Assembly: GCA_033977485.1 (NCBI GenBank)
Contig: CM066998.1
Location: 55,208,274-55,272,273 of the forward strand
Direction of reading: 5' to 3'
DNA: 64,000 bases
Origin: Hydrangea macrophylla
Lineage: Eukaryota; Streptophyta; Magnoliopsida; Cornales; Hydrangeaceae
Shown here: piece by piece, positions 1 to 10,378 of the stretch
Numbering within the stretch: the first letter of the stretch is position 1
Layout of the letters: every line of letters begins with the position of its first letter
Program-made: the position numbers and the translations under genes
The notes under the pieces: generated by a model
Seen by the model: only the letters and a program-made list of their open reading frames with translations
Database searches by the model: none
Told to the model about the DNA's origin: nothing

Positions 1-1235
1 TTATCCACTAAGACTTTCGATACTGAAATATTGTTAAAATTAACCTTAACATACAATGGCCATAAGTGTCTTAGCTATTCCAGCATTTGGCTTATCAAAC
101 ATAATGGCCATTTTCTGTCTTGAATCTGAAATTGGTATGTTTTGGATCACTGGCTCAAATGGTTGTGCCTATTTGGTGACAAGCACAATGGGTTGTAACT
201 CATCTTTGACATCTCCTTCTAGGCCATCAGGCTGCCATTTTTGTGTATACCATGTTATCATAATGACAGAGCAATGATTTTCCTAACCGGACCATTTCAT
301 CTTATGAGAGGTGACTTGAATTGTCATCTTCGAATCGTTTTGAATCCACCACATTTATTGGGTGTTCAACATCAGTCTTGGATGGGATGTCCGTAAGGTC
401 TACATCATCGTTCACCATCACTCCGAACTCTAACATCCAGATTTTCTAAGTTTGAAGACTAGTGATTTGCTAATTCTACGTTATCTCGTCTTGGCTGTCC
501 ATCAAAATATGATAAATCATCACCCACATCTACGGCTGCTACTTTTCCTTTTTCGTTACCCTAACTACCAGGATTTACTTCAACTTTCCGTACCCACTAA
601 TTAGACCTGCCTTTGAATCTTCTAACGAGTGGTTGTTTCTTCTTCTGGGTAGCCTTTTTGCGCAGCATAAGCCTCTTTTGGGTTCTGGTCAAAAAAGGTG
701 GATCATGGTATTGAATAAATTTAGGGTGCTGAACATACATCCATCATCCATCTTGTGGTATAGGAGGGAGTACCATTCTTGGTTCGGTATTTGGATAAGG
801 TATTTCTTCTGATCTTCTCTTCTGACCCTGGTTGACTGGACCCCTTGGCTATGGTCTGTCTGTTGGACTTCCTGACACAATCTAGCCTATTGTATTTGTC
901 CTCAAGCAGCATTTTTGCCCCTTTTTCAGATCGATTGTTATTCAACTTAACTTGAAATCCCCCAGGACGTTGAGCCATCTTACCCTATTTGCTCTCTTCC
1001 AAAGACATTCTTTCATCATCCTCGAAATCACGGTTTTGGTTACGGAGTGGTACTGCCAAGACTTCTGCGTAGCTAATGTAGAGATCTGGCTATTCACTTG
1101 CTTCTGCCAATTTGTGTAATGGCCATCTTGACATCACATACGAATCATAGGGATTGGCAGCATGATAATAAACCCCTACTCGAGTCTCAAATGGTAGTGG
1201 CTCTGGATTCAAACCCTTGGGATTGGAAACCACAC
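1..1235 (-). pseudogene. Ty3/gypsy (Tat-like) gag C-terminus to protease start, degenerate
   Basis: Read on the minus strand, several interrupted frames resemble the gag-protease junction of plant Tat-type Ty3/gypsy elements. Near the window edge (about 100 down to 1) the reading runs from FDKPNAG through LYVKVNFNNISVSKVLVDK, which matches the start of the retroviral-type protease just before its catalytic D-(S/T)-G. Higher up, 721-978 gives a basic, Lys/Arg/Gln-rich stretch typical of a gag tail. Stops and frameshifts are frequent and the element runs off the left edge. No LTR is visible for it. The protease match is the best evidence; the assignment of 700-1235 to gag is inference. Confidence 0.5.
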
Positions 1236-1907
1236 TTTTGATTTTTATACCATTGGAGGAAGAAGTGACAAGTTGGTGTATTTATAGAATACAACCATGC
1301 TATAACAAGAACAACACAGTTTAGTCTATAATTTCCTGTTTTATCTGTAATTATTTTACATTGTCAGTTTATTTACAATGAGATGAATCTATGATGAGTT
1401 TTGTTGTATTAGATGTTATTCTGTGCAGATATGCTGCATTGTTATGAGCATTAATGGATCATAGGAAAAGGGTAAAGCATAAGTTTAAAGAGGACAAGTC
1501 AAAGTGAAAGAAAAGGTTCAATAGATCAAAGACTCCTCGAGCGATTGAAGATTTGAGTGATCAAAGGTCCCTGATCAAGCGCTTAAAGAATGTTGAAGTT
1601 CAAGCGATCGAACCTAGTTAGATCGATCGAACATGGCTTTACCAGAATTTTGTTGGCAGAGCAGCAGAACAAGTATTGTTAACCCTACTTTAGGATTTAG
1701 CTATAAGTATTCATTGTAAACTCATCCATAAAGATGCCCACTTTTTGTTTTAGCAGTTAATAGAGAGAGATATTATCATTATTAGATTGGGAAGTGCCTC
1801 ACATTTAGTGAGAAGTTATTCTTGTCAATAAACTAAGTAATTGTGTTACTTGAACGTGTGCTTTAAACTCAAGTGAGAATGTGAGCTTTAGCTACTAATT
1901 TTCTATA
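1236..1907. other. No gene; AT-rich spacer with GATCGA-rich patch
   Basis: No coding frame is recognised. Positions 1536-1640 hold several related GATCGA and AGCGAT motifs, like the short palindrome clusters seen in copia LTRs elsewhere in this window. The stretch may be an old LTR, but no ends were found. Confidence 0.3.
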
Positions 1908-2290
1908 GAAAGTGAGTTTTAAACTCAAGTTCTTCCATTACTACTCTTCATTTCTTACATTCAAATCCCCCCCAATCACCATTCTTAAGTATTCATGAGT
2001 TAGGAATCTACTTTCATGTCAAAATGTCAATGTATATGAGTGAAACACCAAGCTACACATCCAATATCTCAATGATTCTCATGCTTAGATTACTATTTCT
2101 TGCTTGTTTACATTAATGTTCATCTCTTCTCATCCCATTTCTTTTTTATTTTTCTTTTTTTACTTACTTGTTTATCATCATCTAGATGATGACATGGTGT
2201 TTGAGGTGAGTGAATCCTTATGGATAGTAGCTTTTGAACTCCAAAACATGTTTGATAGATGATGATTCTAACTTCAATACTTCCCAAATA
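1908..2290 (+). mobile_element. Tat-type LTR fragment
   Basis: This stretch matches 10648-11025, inside the Tat LTR at 10379-13658, in the same orientation and with few gaps. The conserved block around TATCATCATCTAGATGATGA (2166-2188, and 10911-10930) is an easy landmark. Both ends are missing, so it is an internal LTR fragment. The reverse transcriptase remnant that follows is on the opposite strand, so the two are not one colinear element. Confidence 0.7.
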
Positions 2291-2309
2291 TTCATCTTGA
2301 ATTAGTAAT

Positions 2310-3335
2310 GTTCAAAATAAAACAATGCTCTCCAACAATGCTCTCCTGCCTCCACACAAATTCTTCTTCATTTTTCAGTTTCAACAATGGACAGAACACT
2401 TTAGTTATACTTGCACAATTAGAGATAAATCGATGTAAAAAGTTAATTTGGCTAAGCAATCTCTGCAACTATTTTTTGCTAGCTAGTGGTTTGGCCTGCA
2501 TGATGACATTGTCCTTGTTTTTATTAACCTCAATTCCCCTTTGATGTACTAGAAACCCGATAAAATTTCCAGCTGATACACCAAACGCACATTTTAATGT
2601 ATTCATTTTGAGCTGATGACATTTAATCCTCTCAAAACTTTTTATTAAAAAATTTAGATGATCATCAAAGGTTGATTTTACTACTACATCATCAATGTAG
2701 ACTTCCATCCACTTTCCAATCATGTCATGAAATATAACATTCATAGCTCGTTGGTAAGTGGCTCCAGTATTTTTTAACCCAAGTGGCATACAACCCATTC
2801 AAATGTCCCAATTGCCCCTAGACATCGAAAAGCTATTTTCACCATGTCAACTTAATTTGGCTATAAAGATTTTATTATAGCCAGAGTGACCATCCATAAA
2901 GCTAAGTATCTCATGCCTAGATGCTGAATCAATTAACATGTCAGCAATTGGCATAGGGTACTCATCTTTGGGAGTTGCCTTGTTAAGATCTCTAAAATCA
3001 ACGCATATTCTCAATTTTCCATTCTTTTTCAAAACGGGAACGATATTTGAAAGCCATTCTACATACCTGGTTGTGCGGATGAACCCAGCCTTCAACAATT
3101 GTTCCACTTCTTCCTTGACTTTTAGGATGATCTGATTTGCCATTCGTGGGGGCTACTTGTAAGGTATGTACCCTAGCTTTATAGGGAGTTGATGTTCCAC
3201 CAAGATTCTATTCAAGCCAGGCATCTCATGATAGTCCCAAGCAAAACAATCTTGATATTGACGGAGCAAGCTGACCAAACGCGTTTTGAAATCTATTTTG
3301 GTGGTTGTGGTTATGGCATGCGCTGTGGTGGTTAT
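2310..3335 (-). pseudogene. Ty3/gypsy Tat-lineage reverse transcriptase to RNase H start, broken
   Basis: Read from 3335 down, the sequence encodes the start of a reverse transcriptase: a DYHEMPGL-like stretch, then KEEVEQLLKAGFIRTTRYVEW (3143-2847) and DFRDLNKATPKDEYPMP. A frameshift or stop separates this from the next block (2798-2469), which holds GLKNTGATYQRAM and the polymerase catalytic motif YIDD (2688-2699). Below 2469 the frame shifts again and continues with QINFLHRFISN, the connection region before RNase H. These motifs are typical of the Tat/Ogre group of Ty3/gypsy. At least two frame breaks make it non-functional. LTRs are not attached. Confidence 0.85.
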
Positions 3336-4499
3336 GATTTGGGTTCAAATATGTAAACCCCTTTCAATGGTTACATTCTTTTCATGTTTCTCCTTATTTA
3401 CAGCTTTTACTTACATATATACATATAAATAGATGTGTGTGCTCACATGCATTATGAAATAAACACAGAAGAGAAGGAGAAAAGAAGTTGCAGAAGGGGG
3501 GAGGAAAATCTGGCTGCCAAAACGTGGTTGTTTTGATAACGGGTATTTTGGTATTTTTCATCCGTTTGTAGACAAAGTACTGATAAGAGATCAAGGGATC
3601 TGGAAAAAAAAATTTTGTCCTAAAAAGTTATCTCAAACTTATAATTCCACCTAATGTCAACCTCAATGAGTTAGAGTTATCACACTCTCCATGAGATGAA
3701 AATCGAAATCATGACTTCTTGATCCTGTCTAATAGTGCCATTAAACGTCGGATAAAATCAAAGTATCATATACTGTCTGCCACGTCTAAGACTGTAAGAC
3801 ATATTGTCCTATTGAAACTCTTTGATCCTAAAATAAATGCACCAATCAAGTCAATCACAATTACCCATCAATGACCCCCCCCCCCCCCTCCCCTCCAAAA
3901 AAAAAAAAAAACTTAACAATATATCAGATCATCAATTACTAATTAGGAATACCTTTTTTGAGCAAGAAACTTAAGAGTTGTCAATGAAGACCACGAACCA
4001 AACAGATCCTAATTCAATAGCAAATGATTTTGGATGACTAATGAGTTATTTCAACAGCAAATTTCCCATGGTTGCTTAATATAGAGTAAGGGAGACGAAG
4101 ATTTGTTAGTTGACTTAACATCGATTTTTTATTATTATTATTTGTTTAAATATAATCTCAAGACCGTTGGAATGGGCTGGGAAGTGTAGGACTAGGCTAG
4201 TTTGGCTTAGAAGTAGTATGTCATTTGGTGGGCTGAGCTAGAAGACTGCGTAATACAAGGAAGCTTGAAAATTTTGCCCTGGGCTATAGCCAGGTGAGCC
4301 CAGGGTTGTATATACGCCATTGTTAAACAAAGTCAACTATCCATAAAAAGAAGGTTAGGAGCACAAATACTTTACACAAATACTTAATTTCTCTCTTGAG
4401 TGGTACTGTGGAATTTATTGAAATTACCAAACCCCACAATACCACACAGGATCGAGATAGATAGAGTGTATGTGTAAAGTGTGCCCCAAACATTACTCT
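3336..4499. other. No gene; spacer with C-run and A-run
   Basis: No coding frame or transposon end is recognised. A C-rich run followed by an A-run lies at about 3876-3913. The rest is AT-rich unique-looking sequence. Confidence 0.4.
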
Positions 4500-4990
4500 A
4501 CAACAAATGAAAAAAAAAAACTAGAAACCAAAAACCATAAAGTAAGCAAGCGAATTCTAATGAAATGATCTCAAACCTCAAATTTCTACTTGAGAGAGAG
4601 AGAGAGAGAGACTGTAGAGCGTTTATGCGCGAGGAGCAAAGATTCTTGGATTAATTGCACTTTGCACCCCTGAAGTTTGGGCAATTTTGTACAATGCACC
4701 GTTAAGTTTCAAAGTTGGCAATTGATCCCTAAAGTTTCACAAGTATGTCAAATAAGTCCAAATAGCCCTTTAGTGACGAATTACCAAACCCCACAGTGAA
4801 ATTTTCGTCACTAAAGTGCCAAATTTAAAACTTTAGAGTATAAATTGCAAAATCACCCAGGGGTACAAAGTACAATTAACCCCAAGATTCTATGATCAAT
4901 TGATTAGTGTCTGTCATACAGGCTAAAAATTTCCTCTGGAGCTATTTGGAATGGCAATTGTAATGCTTGGTGATCTATCTTATTTAGGGG
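4500..4990 (-). repeat. Copy of the DUF4220 gene's leader region, split by a MITE
   Basis: This segment matches 30095-30375, the leader and upstream region of the DUF4220 gene. Shared landmarks in the same order are a CTCAAACCTCAAA block, a GA microsatellite (4592-4611 here), GAGGAGCAAAGATTCTT, and AATGCTTGGTGATCTAT-like sequence at the right end. The only large difference is the 236-bp insertion at 4648-4883. The shared sense-strand block TTTGAG/GTTTGAG looks like a splice donor of a 5' UTR intron. No DUF4220 coding sequence remains beside it, so it is an orphaned leader copy. Confidence 0.75.
4648..4883. mobile_element. MITE, Mutator-type, 236 bp with 9-bp TSD
   Basis: The ends are inverted copies: left GGATTAATTGCACTTTGCAC and right GTACAAAGTACAATTAACCC, each next to a CCCCT/AGGGG block. 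The flanks AAGATTCTT (4639-4647) and AAGATTCTA (4884-4892) agree at 8 of 9 bases. The paralogous sequence at about 30251-30265 carries the uninterrupted site, which confirms the insertion. The 9-bp duplication fits Mutator-like elements. There is no coding capacity. Confidence 0.85.
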
Positions 4991-5064
4991 TGAAAAAAAT
5001 CTAACCGACTGATTGGGTATCCTACCTCATCGTTTAGAGAAGGCTTTGAAGGCTACCTTACAAT

Positions 5065-5970
5065 AAAGGAGACACAGTCAAGTTAGGACATGTGTGCAAG
5101 GATTTTCCCCTACGATTAGGAGACCATGAGATCACTGAAAGGTTGATTGTTCTATCGATGAAGGAGTTTGACATAATCCTAGGGATGGATTGGCTTGCTC
5201 AGAATCAAGCGAAGTTGGATTGTGTGAGGAAGAGAGTTACATTCTCCGACAATGAGAATCAATCTTTTGATTTTCAGTGTAACCCTTTGGGAGATATGTT
5301 CCTCACAAGATGCTTAGCTAACATCGAAGTCGTTAGTACAGAAATGACAGTGTCGTCGATACCTATAGTCAAGGACTTCGAGGAAGTATTTCAAGATATT
5401 TCTAGCCTACCGCCTAAGAGGAGTATGGAGTTCTGTATTGAACTTATACCTAGCACTACACCAATCAAAAAAGTTCCCTACAGAATGGCCCCCGTCGAAC
5501 TGTCAAAATTGAAGGAACAAGTTCAAGAACTTGAGAATTTGGGTTTTGTACCTCCAAGTACATTGCCTTGGGGAGCACCAACGTTATTCGTGAAGAAGAA
5601 GGACGGAACATGCACTTCAATTGTGTATCGACTACCGAGAGTTAAACCAAGTCACTATCAAGAATAAGTATCCCTTACCTCAGATCGACGATTTGTTTGA
5701 TCAACTACAAGGAGCTATAACATTCTCTAAGATAGATCTATGGTCGGGATATCATCAGTTAAGGGTACGAAAGGAAGACATACCTAAAACTGCCTTTAGA
5801 ACTAGATATGGTCACTATGAGTTTTTTGTAATGCCGTTTGGAATGATGAATGCCCCAGTTGTGTTTATGGACCTGATGAACAAAGTGTTCAAGACTTATT
5901 AGGATCAGTTTGGCATCGTCTTTATAGATGATATTTTGATTTATTCTAAGTCAGAGGAACAACACGATCA
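5065..5970 (+). pseudogene. Tekay-like protease end and reverse transcriptase, frameshifted
   Basis: The first frame (5092-5667) starts in the protease, with IILGMDWLAQNQAKLDC. It continues through the linker into the N-terminal RT motif ELENLGFVPPSTLPWGAP and VKKKDGT. A frameshift near 5620 moves the reading to 5621-5902, with [35 protein letters not shown] and [12 protein letters not shown] stop at 5900-5902 comes just before the catalytic block FIDDILIYSKS (FIDD at 5921-5932, in place of the usual YIDD or YVDD). Motif order is normal for RT. The breaks make the product non-functional. Confidence 0.88.
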
Positions 5971-6299
5971 ACATTAATTAATCAAGATACAAACACTCAA
6001 GGATCACCGCTTGTATGCCAAGTTTAGTAAGTGTGAGTTCTGGTTACAAGAAGTGAAATTTTTGGATTACAAGGTATAATCCCAAAGAAATTTCTGTGGA
6101 TTCATCCAAGACAGATGTTGTATCAAATTAGGTTAGACACACCAACCCCACGGAGTTTAGGAGTTTCATTGTACTCGCGGGCTATTATCGAAGGTTTGTT
6201 GAGGGATTCTCCAAAATAGTAGCACCGTTGACTAGACTGACTAAGAAAGCTCAAAAATTTGAGTGGACAGAGAAGCATGAATAGACCTTCTGGAGTTAA

Positions 6300-6824
6300 A
6301 AAGAGAGACTAACCACCGCACTGACACTATCTATACCTAAGCCTAATGAGAAGTTCACTATCTTCAGTAACACGTCATAACAAGGATTGGGGTGTGTACT
6401 TATGCAAGATGGTAGAGTTATTGCTTACGGATCTAGACAGTTGAAATCGAATGAGTTGAATTACCTTACCCATGATTTAGAATTGGTTACGGTAGTATTT
6501 GCACTCAAGATATGGAGACACTATCTCTATGGTGAGAATTTTGATTTGTTTTCCGATCACAAGAGTCTGAAATATTTGTTCACGCAAAAAGAGTTGAACA
6601 TGAGGCAACGTAGATGGATGGAGCTAATTAAAGATTATGACTTTACGTTAGAATACCATCCTGGTAAAGCTAATGTGGTCACTGATGCTTTGAGTCGGCA
6701 AACTTGTGGAACAATTGCCTCTTTAATGGTTAGAGAATGGCAGGCGTTGGAGACATTGGCTGAGTTCGATGTGCAGAGTACTGAGGAAGGAGAAGGACAA
6801 CTTTTTGGATGTCTCATCCTATAG
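6300..6824 (+). pseudogene. Tekay-like RNase H domain
   Basis: After a degraded connection region (6090-6300, with [15 protein letters not shown] remains at 6183-6215), the frame 6387-6824 encodes the RNase H domain. It has [19 protein letters not shown], then the [20 protein letters not shown] block, and ends near [15 protein letters not shown], which closes RNase H in Ty3 elements. The domain removes the RNA strand of the RNA-DNA hybrid during reverse transcription. It has no stops over 145 codons but is isolated by breaks on both sides (stop at 6822-6824; stops at 6282-6300 upstream). Confidence 0.85.
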
Positions 6825-6889
6825 TCTACTCTTATTGACCACATAATTGAAGCACAGAAAGAAGATGAGAAGTTTCGAGCATGGGTTGT

Positions 6890-7830
6890 TAAGATGTCAG
6901 AGAAGGATCCGACAGAATGGAAAGTGGGGATCGATGGAGGATACAGATATAGAGACAGATTATGTGCACCGAATTTTGGAGATTTAAGGAAGGACATTCT
7001 AGAAGAAGCACATAACTCAAGATTTACAGTTCACCAGGGAGGAACAAAAATGTATAAGGACTTGAAGAGAAATATCTGGTGGGAAGAAATGAAGAAGGAC
7101 GTAGCCGAATTCGTATCTGAGTGTTTGACGTGTCAGCAAGTGAAAGTCGAGCATCAGAGACCCTTGGGATTATTACAACCCTTACCTATCCCAGGTTAGA
7201 AGTGGGAACACATCACCATGGATTTTGTACTGGGATTGCCTCGGTCACAACAGAATCCTGATGCCATTTGGGTAATTGTTGATCGATTGACTAAGTTGGC
7301 TTATTTCATTGCCTATAGTATGACATACCCAGTAGAAAAAATGAGTCGGATGTACATACAACAAGTAATGCGACTTCACGGTGCACCTATGTCAATCGTG
7401 TCAGATCGCGATGCACGTTTTACTTCTGGATTTTAGGAAAGTCTGCAAGAAGCTATAGGAACCGCGCTTGAGATGAGTACTGTTTTCATCCTTAGACAGA
7501 TGGGAAAACTGAGCATGTTAATCAAATAAGAGAAGATATGCTTAAGGCTTGTGTTATCGATTTTGAAGAATCTTGGGAGACACGCTTGTCTTTGGTTGAA
7601 TTTGCCTATAAAAATGCTTATCACTAGAGTATTAGGATGACTCCATACGAAGCATTATACAGACGACCATGTTGTTCTCCGTTGTATTGGGCAGAGGTCG
7701 GAGACAGAGAATTGTTAGGACCAGATTTGGTTAGAGAAACCAATGAGAAAATTTCTCTGGTCAAGGAAAGGATGAGAACCACGTAGAGCAGGTACAAAAG
7801 TTATACCGATCGACGCCGAAAAGATTTGGA
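6890..7830 (+). pseudogene. Tekay-like integrase, interrupted
   Basis: The zinc-binding N-terminal part lies in 6894-7199 (H at HNSRFTVHQGG, then CLTCQQVK). A stop at 7197-7199 precedes the catalytic core in 7218-7436, which holds MDFVLGLPRSQ (first acidic residue), VDRLTKLAYF and IVSDRDARFTSGF (second acidic residue). Another stop at 7434-7436 is followed by further core sequence in shifted frames (WETRLSLVEFAYKNAYH-like at about 7572-7625). Integrase joins the cDNA to host DNA. This copy cannot make a full enzyme. Confidence 0.85.
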
Positions 7831-8263
7831 ATTTAGTGTCAGAGACAACGTACTTCTTAAGGTTTCACTGACCCGAGGAGTGGTGTGTTTTGGTCTCAAG
7901 AGAGGGAAGTTAGCCCCGCATTTCATTGGGCCATTCGACATATTGGATCGTGTCGGGAAAGTGGCTTATCAACTCGTACTGCCACGAAAGATGTCTGTGG
8001 TTCACAATGTATTCCATGTTAGCATGCTGAGGAAATACATACGAGATCCTTCACATGTGGTTAGTTTTGATGATATTGAGACAAGTCATAACGTTTCCTA
8101 TAAGGAGAGGCCTGTGAAAATTCTGGATCAGAGTATCAAGAGTTGAGGAATAAGGATATCTCGTTGGTGAAGGTTCAGTGGAATCACTATGACAAGAATG
8201 AAGCCTCGTGGGAAGTCGAAGTGGATATGAGGAAGAAGTACCCAGAGTTGTTTCATGACTAGT
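7826..8263 (+). pseudogene. Tekay-like integrase C-terminus and chromodomain-like tail
   Basis: Frame 7826-8146 carries the C-terminal DNA-binding part of integrase (LAPHFIGPFDILDRVGKVAY and VHNVFHVSMLRKY). This is followed in a shifted frame, about 8145-8263, by VKVQWNHYDKNEASWEVE and KKYPELF, which resembles the chromodomain that chromoviral integrases use to aim at chromatin marks. A frameshift around 8146 separates the two parts. The stop near 8261-8263 is the natural pol end, 45 bases before the LTR. Confidence 0.8.
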
Positions 8264-8744
8264 TAGTCTAGATTTCGGGGGCGAAGTCCTATTTAAGGGA
8301 GGAAGGATGTAACAACCCGTATTTTCCTTTATTTGCTATATGCAATTCCTATATTTTAATTTGTATTACATACTTTGATTCAATAAAAATTCTTTATTTG
8401 GGGTTAGACTGTAATTTTTATGAATTCAAGAATACCTGTGTTATGATTTCACAACTGTAATTTCATAAGTCTAGAAGTACCTGTGATGAATTTCAAAACT
8501 GTATTTTCAAAACGGTGAAAATATTTACTTTTGACTCAAATTGTATTTTTCAATAATCGGGAAATAATTTCCTTCGTTAATTTTAATTTTCTATATTTTT
8601 GTGGTGATCACTGCACCGTGAAAATACCAGTTTATGTAACAAAAATTGTCCACGCCGTGTTGGACTCCCACAGGTTAGGAATCTCCACCAATCCGGATGT
8701 GACACTTGCTTTAAGTTCATTAAATACAACCAATCATTACTAGG

Positions 8745-8915
8745 CTTGTTTGGCAATGCATTTGTGGGTGCTAATTTGTAGTGTCATAAGTTGATTTTCC
8801 CAAACACTTTAAGAGATTCCTAGATAACTTGTTTAGACCTTGTTTGGGAGAGCTAATTTTGTGTGTTATAACTTGCGCCTATGAGCCCCATTTCCCAAAC
8901 ATCTAAATTAACCCC
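8745..8915 (+). repeat. Two diverged tandem copies, about 85 bp each
   Basis: Two blocks start with CTTGTTTGG and end with TTTCCCAAACA, at about 8750-8803 and 8837-8907, with similar sequence between. They lie inside the Tekay LTR. Confidence 0.5.
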
Positions 8916-9426
8916 TAGTTCAATTACATGACCCCTACTAGCTGTATTACAGATTATATACGTATGTACATATCTGTATATTGTGGATTTAGAAATTGGA
9001 TTTCAATTTGTAGAGTAAGGGAGAAAGAACTTGGAGGCCAAGTTCTTGAGTTTGGTTTTCTATATATACACTACACTCTCACACACACGCATTTTGGGGA
9101 TTTACAAACTGAAGAAAAACCACAGAGAAAAGAGAGAACGACTAGACCTTTTCTGGTTTTTGTCTATTTTTCTTATAAAGGATTGTTTGGAAGAAGTTTG
9201 GAGAGTTCTTAAAGTACTGTTTGGGAGACATGCTAAAACAAAATCATGTTTGGAATATTATGTTAAAAAGAGAAGATTAAAGACTTGACTTTCTTGCGTA
9301 TGCGTTGATATTACTTTTTAGTAATTTACATTTTTTGTATAAAGTCATATGACATACATGTGGAGTCAAATTTACATGCCTGGTGATTGATGGTTAGTGT
9401 GAAAAGAGTAAATGGATGATGTTGTA

Positions 9427-9720
9427 TGTTGGACACTCCCTAGTACCTGTGTACTATAGTATGATGCTATGAGGATATGGTTTAGAGTCTGTAAAATGCG
9501 ACGGTGACAAATTAGACACTCCCTGGAGCCTGTGGTAGTGCTAAAGTATGTGTGCCTACTTGGACACTCCCTGGCACCGTGGTAGTGCTAAAGTGTGTGG
9601 CCTACTGGACACTCCCTGCCAATCTGTTGTATGGCTAAAATGTGAGGCAAATTGGACACTCCCTAGTACTCGTGTACTATAGTGTGAGGTAAACTGGACA
9701 CTCCCCTGTACTATAGTGTG
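9427..9720 (+). repeat. Minisatellite with TGGACACTCCCT units in the LTR
   Basis: The motif GGACACTCCCT (or AGACACTCCCT) recurs six times at roughly 50-90 bp spacing. Each copy is followed by a GTACTATAGTGTG or GGTAGTGCTAAAGT tail. The units differ in length, so this is an old, diverged array in the U3 or R part of the LTR. Confidence 0.8.
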
Positions 9721-10378
9721 GTCACCTTAGTATTTTAAGGTACTAGAACGAGAGAGTTGGGTGACGTGTTGTCGAGAGAAAAGAGTCAGTGAGACGAGAA
9801 TGGTTGCATAGGTCCATGTACGATCACATGGTTTATTGATTGAGGATTATGACATTATCTTTATTTTTTTTACAATTTGAATCCATTACTACATTTCTAA
9901 CTTGTTGAATAATTAAATATGTGAAACGAGAATAGTAATCGAGCATGTTTTACATTACGAGTCTATGTTTTTAATACTCATCAGCTTCTTGAAGTTGTCG
10001 GTGTTGATGCGCCGTGGATATTCTGGTCTAGGCTTTTCAGGTTATGACCAAACAGATCGACAGTATGACTATGCGAATTGAATACTTCACCCTGAGGAGA
10101 GGAATTGGTTATTTCTGCTTTATGTTACAAACTGAACTTGTAATAAGGATTAATGTAATAGAGATTATTATTTTGTTGCAAGGCGGGTTGTGCCTTTAGA
10201 TGACTACGTGCTATATTAAGTATTATGCTTCAAAATTATATAAGCCTTGATTGCTCTTACTCTAATTTAAATTATTATATTGTTCGACGTTTGGAACAGA
10301 ATTGATCCTTCAAACTGTCGCGACCTACGAGTCCATAAAAGAAATTAAATGCTTTCCTTATTTATGCTACGTCGGGGT

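Larger units (their letters stand above)
5050..10378 (+). mobile_element. Ty3/gypsy chromovirus (Tekay/Del-like), 5'-truncated and decayed
   Basis: The element begins abruptly inside the protease (about 5050) and then carries reverse transcriptase, RNase H, integrase and a chromodomain-like tail, followed by a purine-rich tract (8295-8307) and a 3' LTR. The order PR-RT-RH-IN plus chromodomain defines a chromovirus. The LTR start TGTAACAACCC and the GGGGGCGAAGTCC sequence before the purine tract resemble Tekay/Del elements. Gag and the 5' LTR are missing. Multiple stops and frameshifts show long inactivity. The 3' end meets the Tat LTR at 10379. Confidence 0.88.
8308..10378 (+). mobile_element. 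3' LTR of the Tekay-like element
   Basis: The LTR starts TGTAACAACCC at 8308, right after the purine tract AAGGGAGGAAGG. A TATA-like run lies at 9058-9068 (TTTTCTATATATACACT). The LTR contains a minisatellite (9427-9720). Its right end, CTACGTCGGGG, is followed by TTGTAGACACCCC, the start of a Tat LTR. The expected LTR terminus, roughly GTGACA, is absent here and may lie beyond the Tat LTR at about 13664-13668. The 2.07-kb length is therefore a minimum. Confidence 0.75.

Noticed and set aside
4427..4800. Repeated AATTACCAAACCCCACA at 4427 and about 4791
   Set aside because: A single 17-bp coincidence with no shared flanks; could not be tied to any element.
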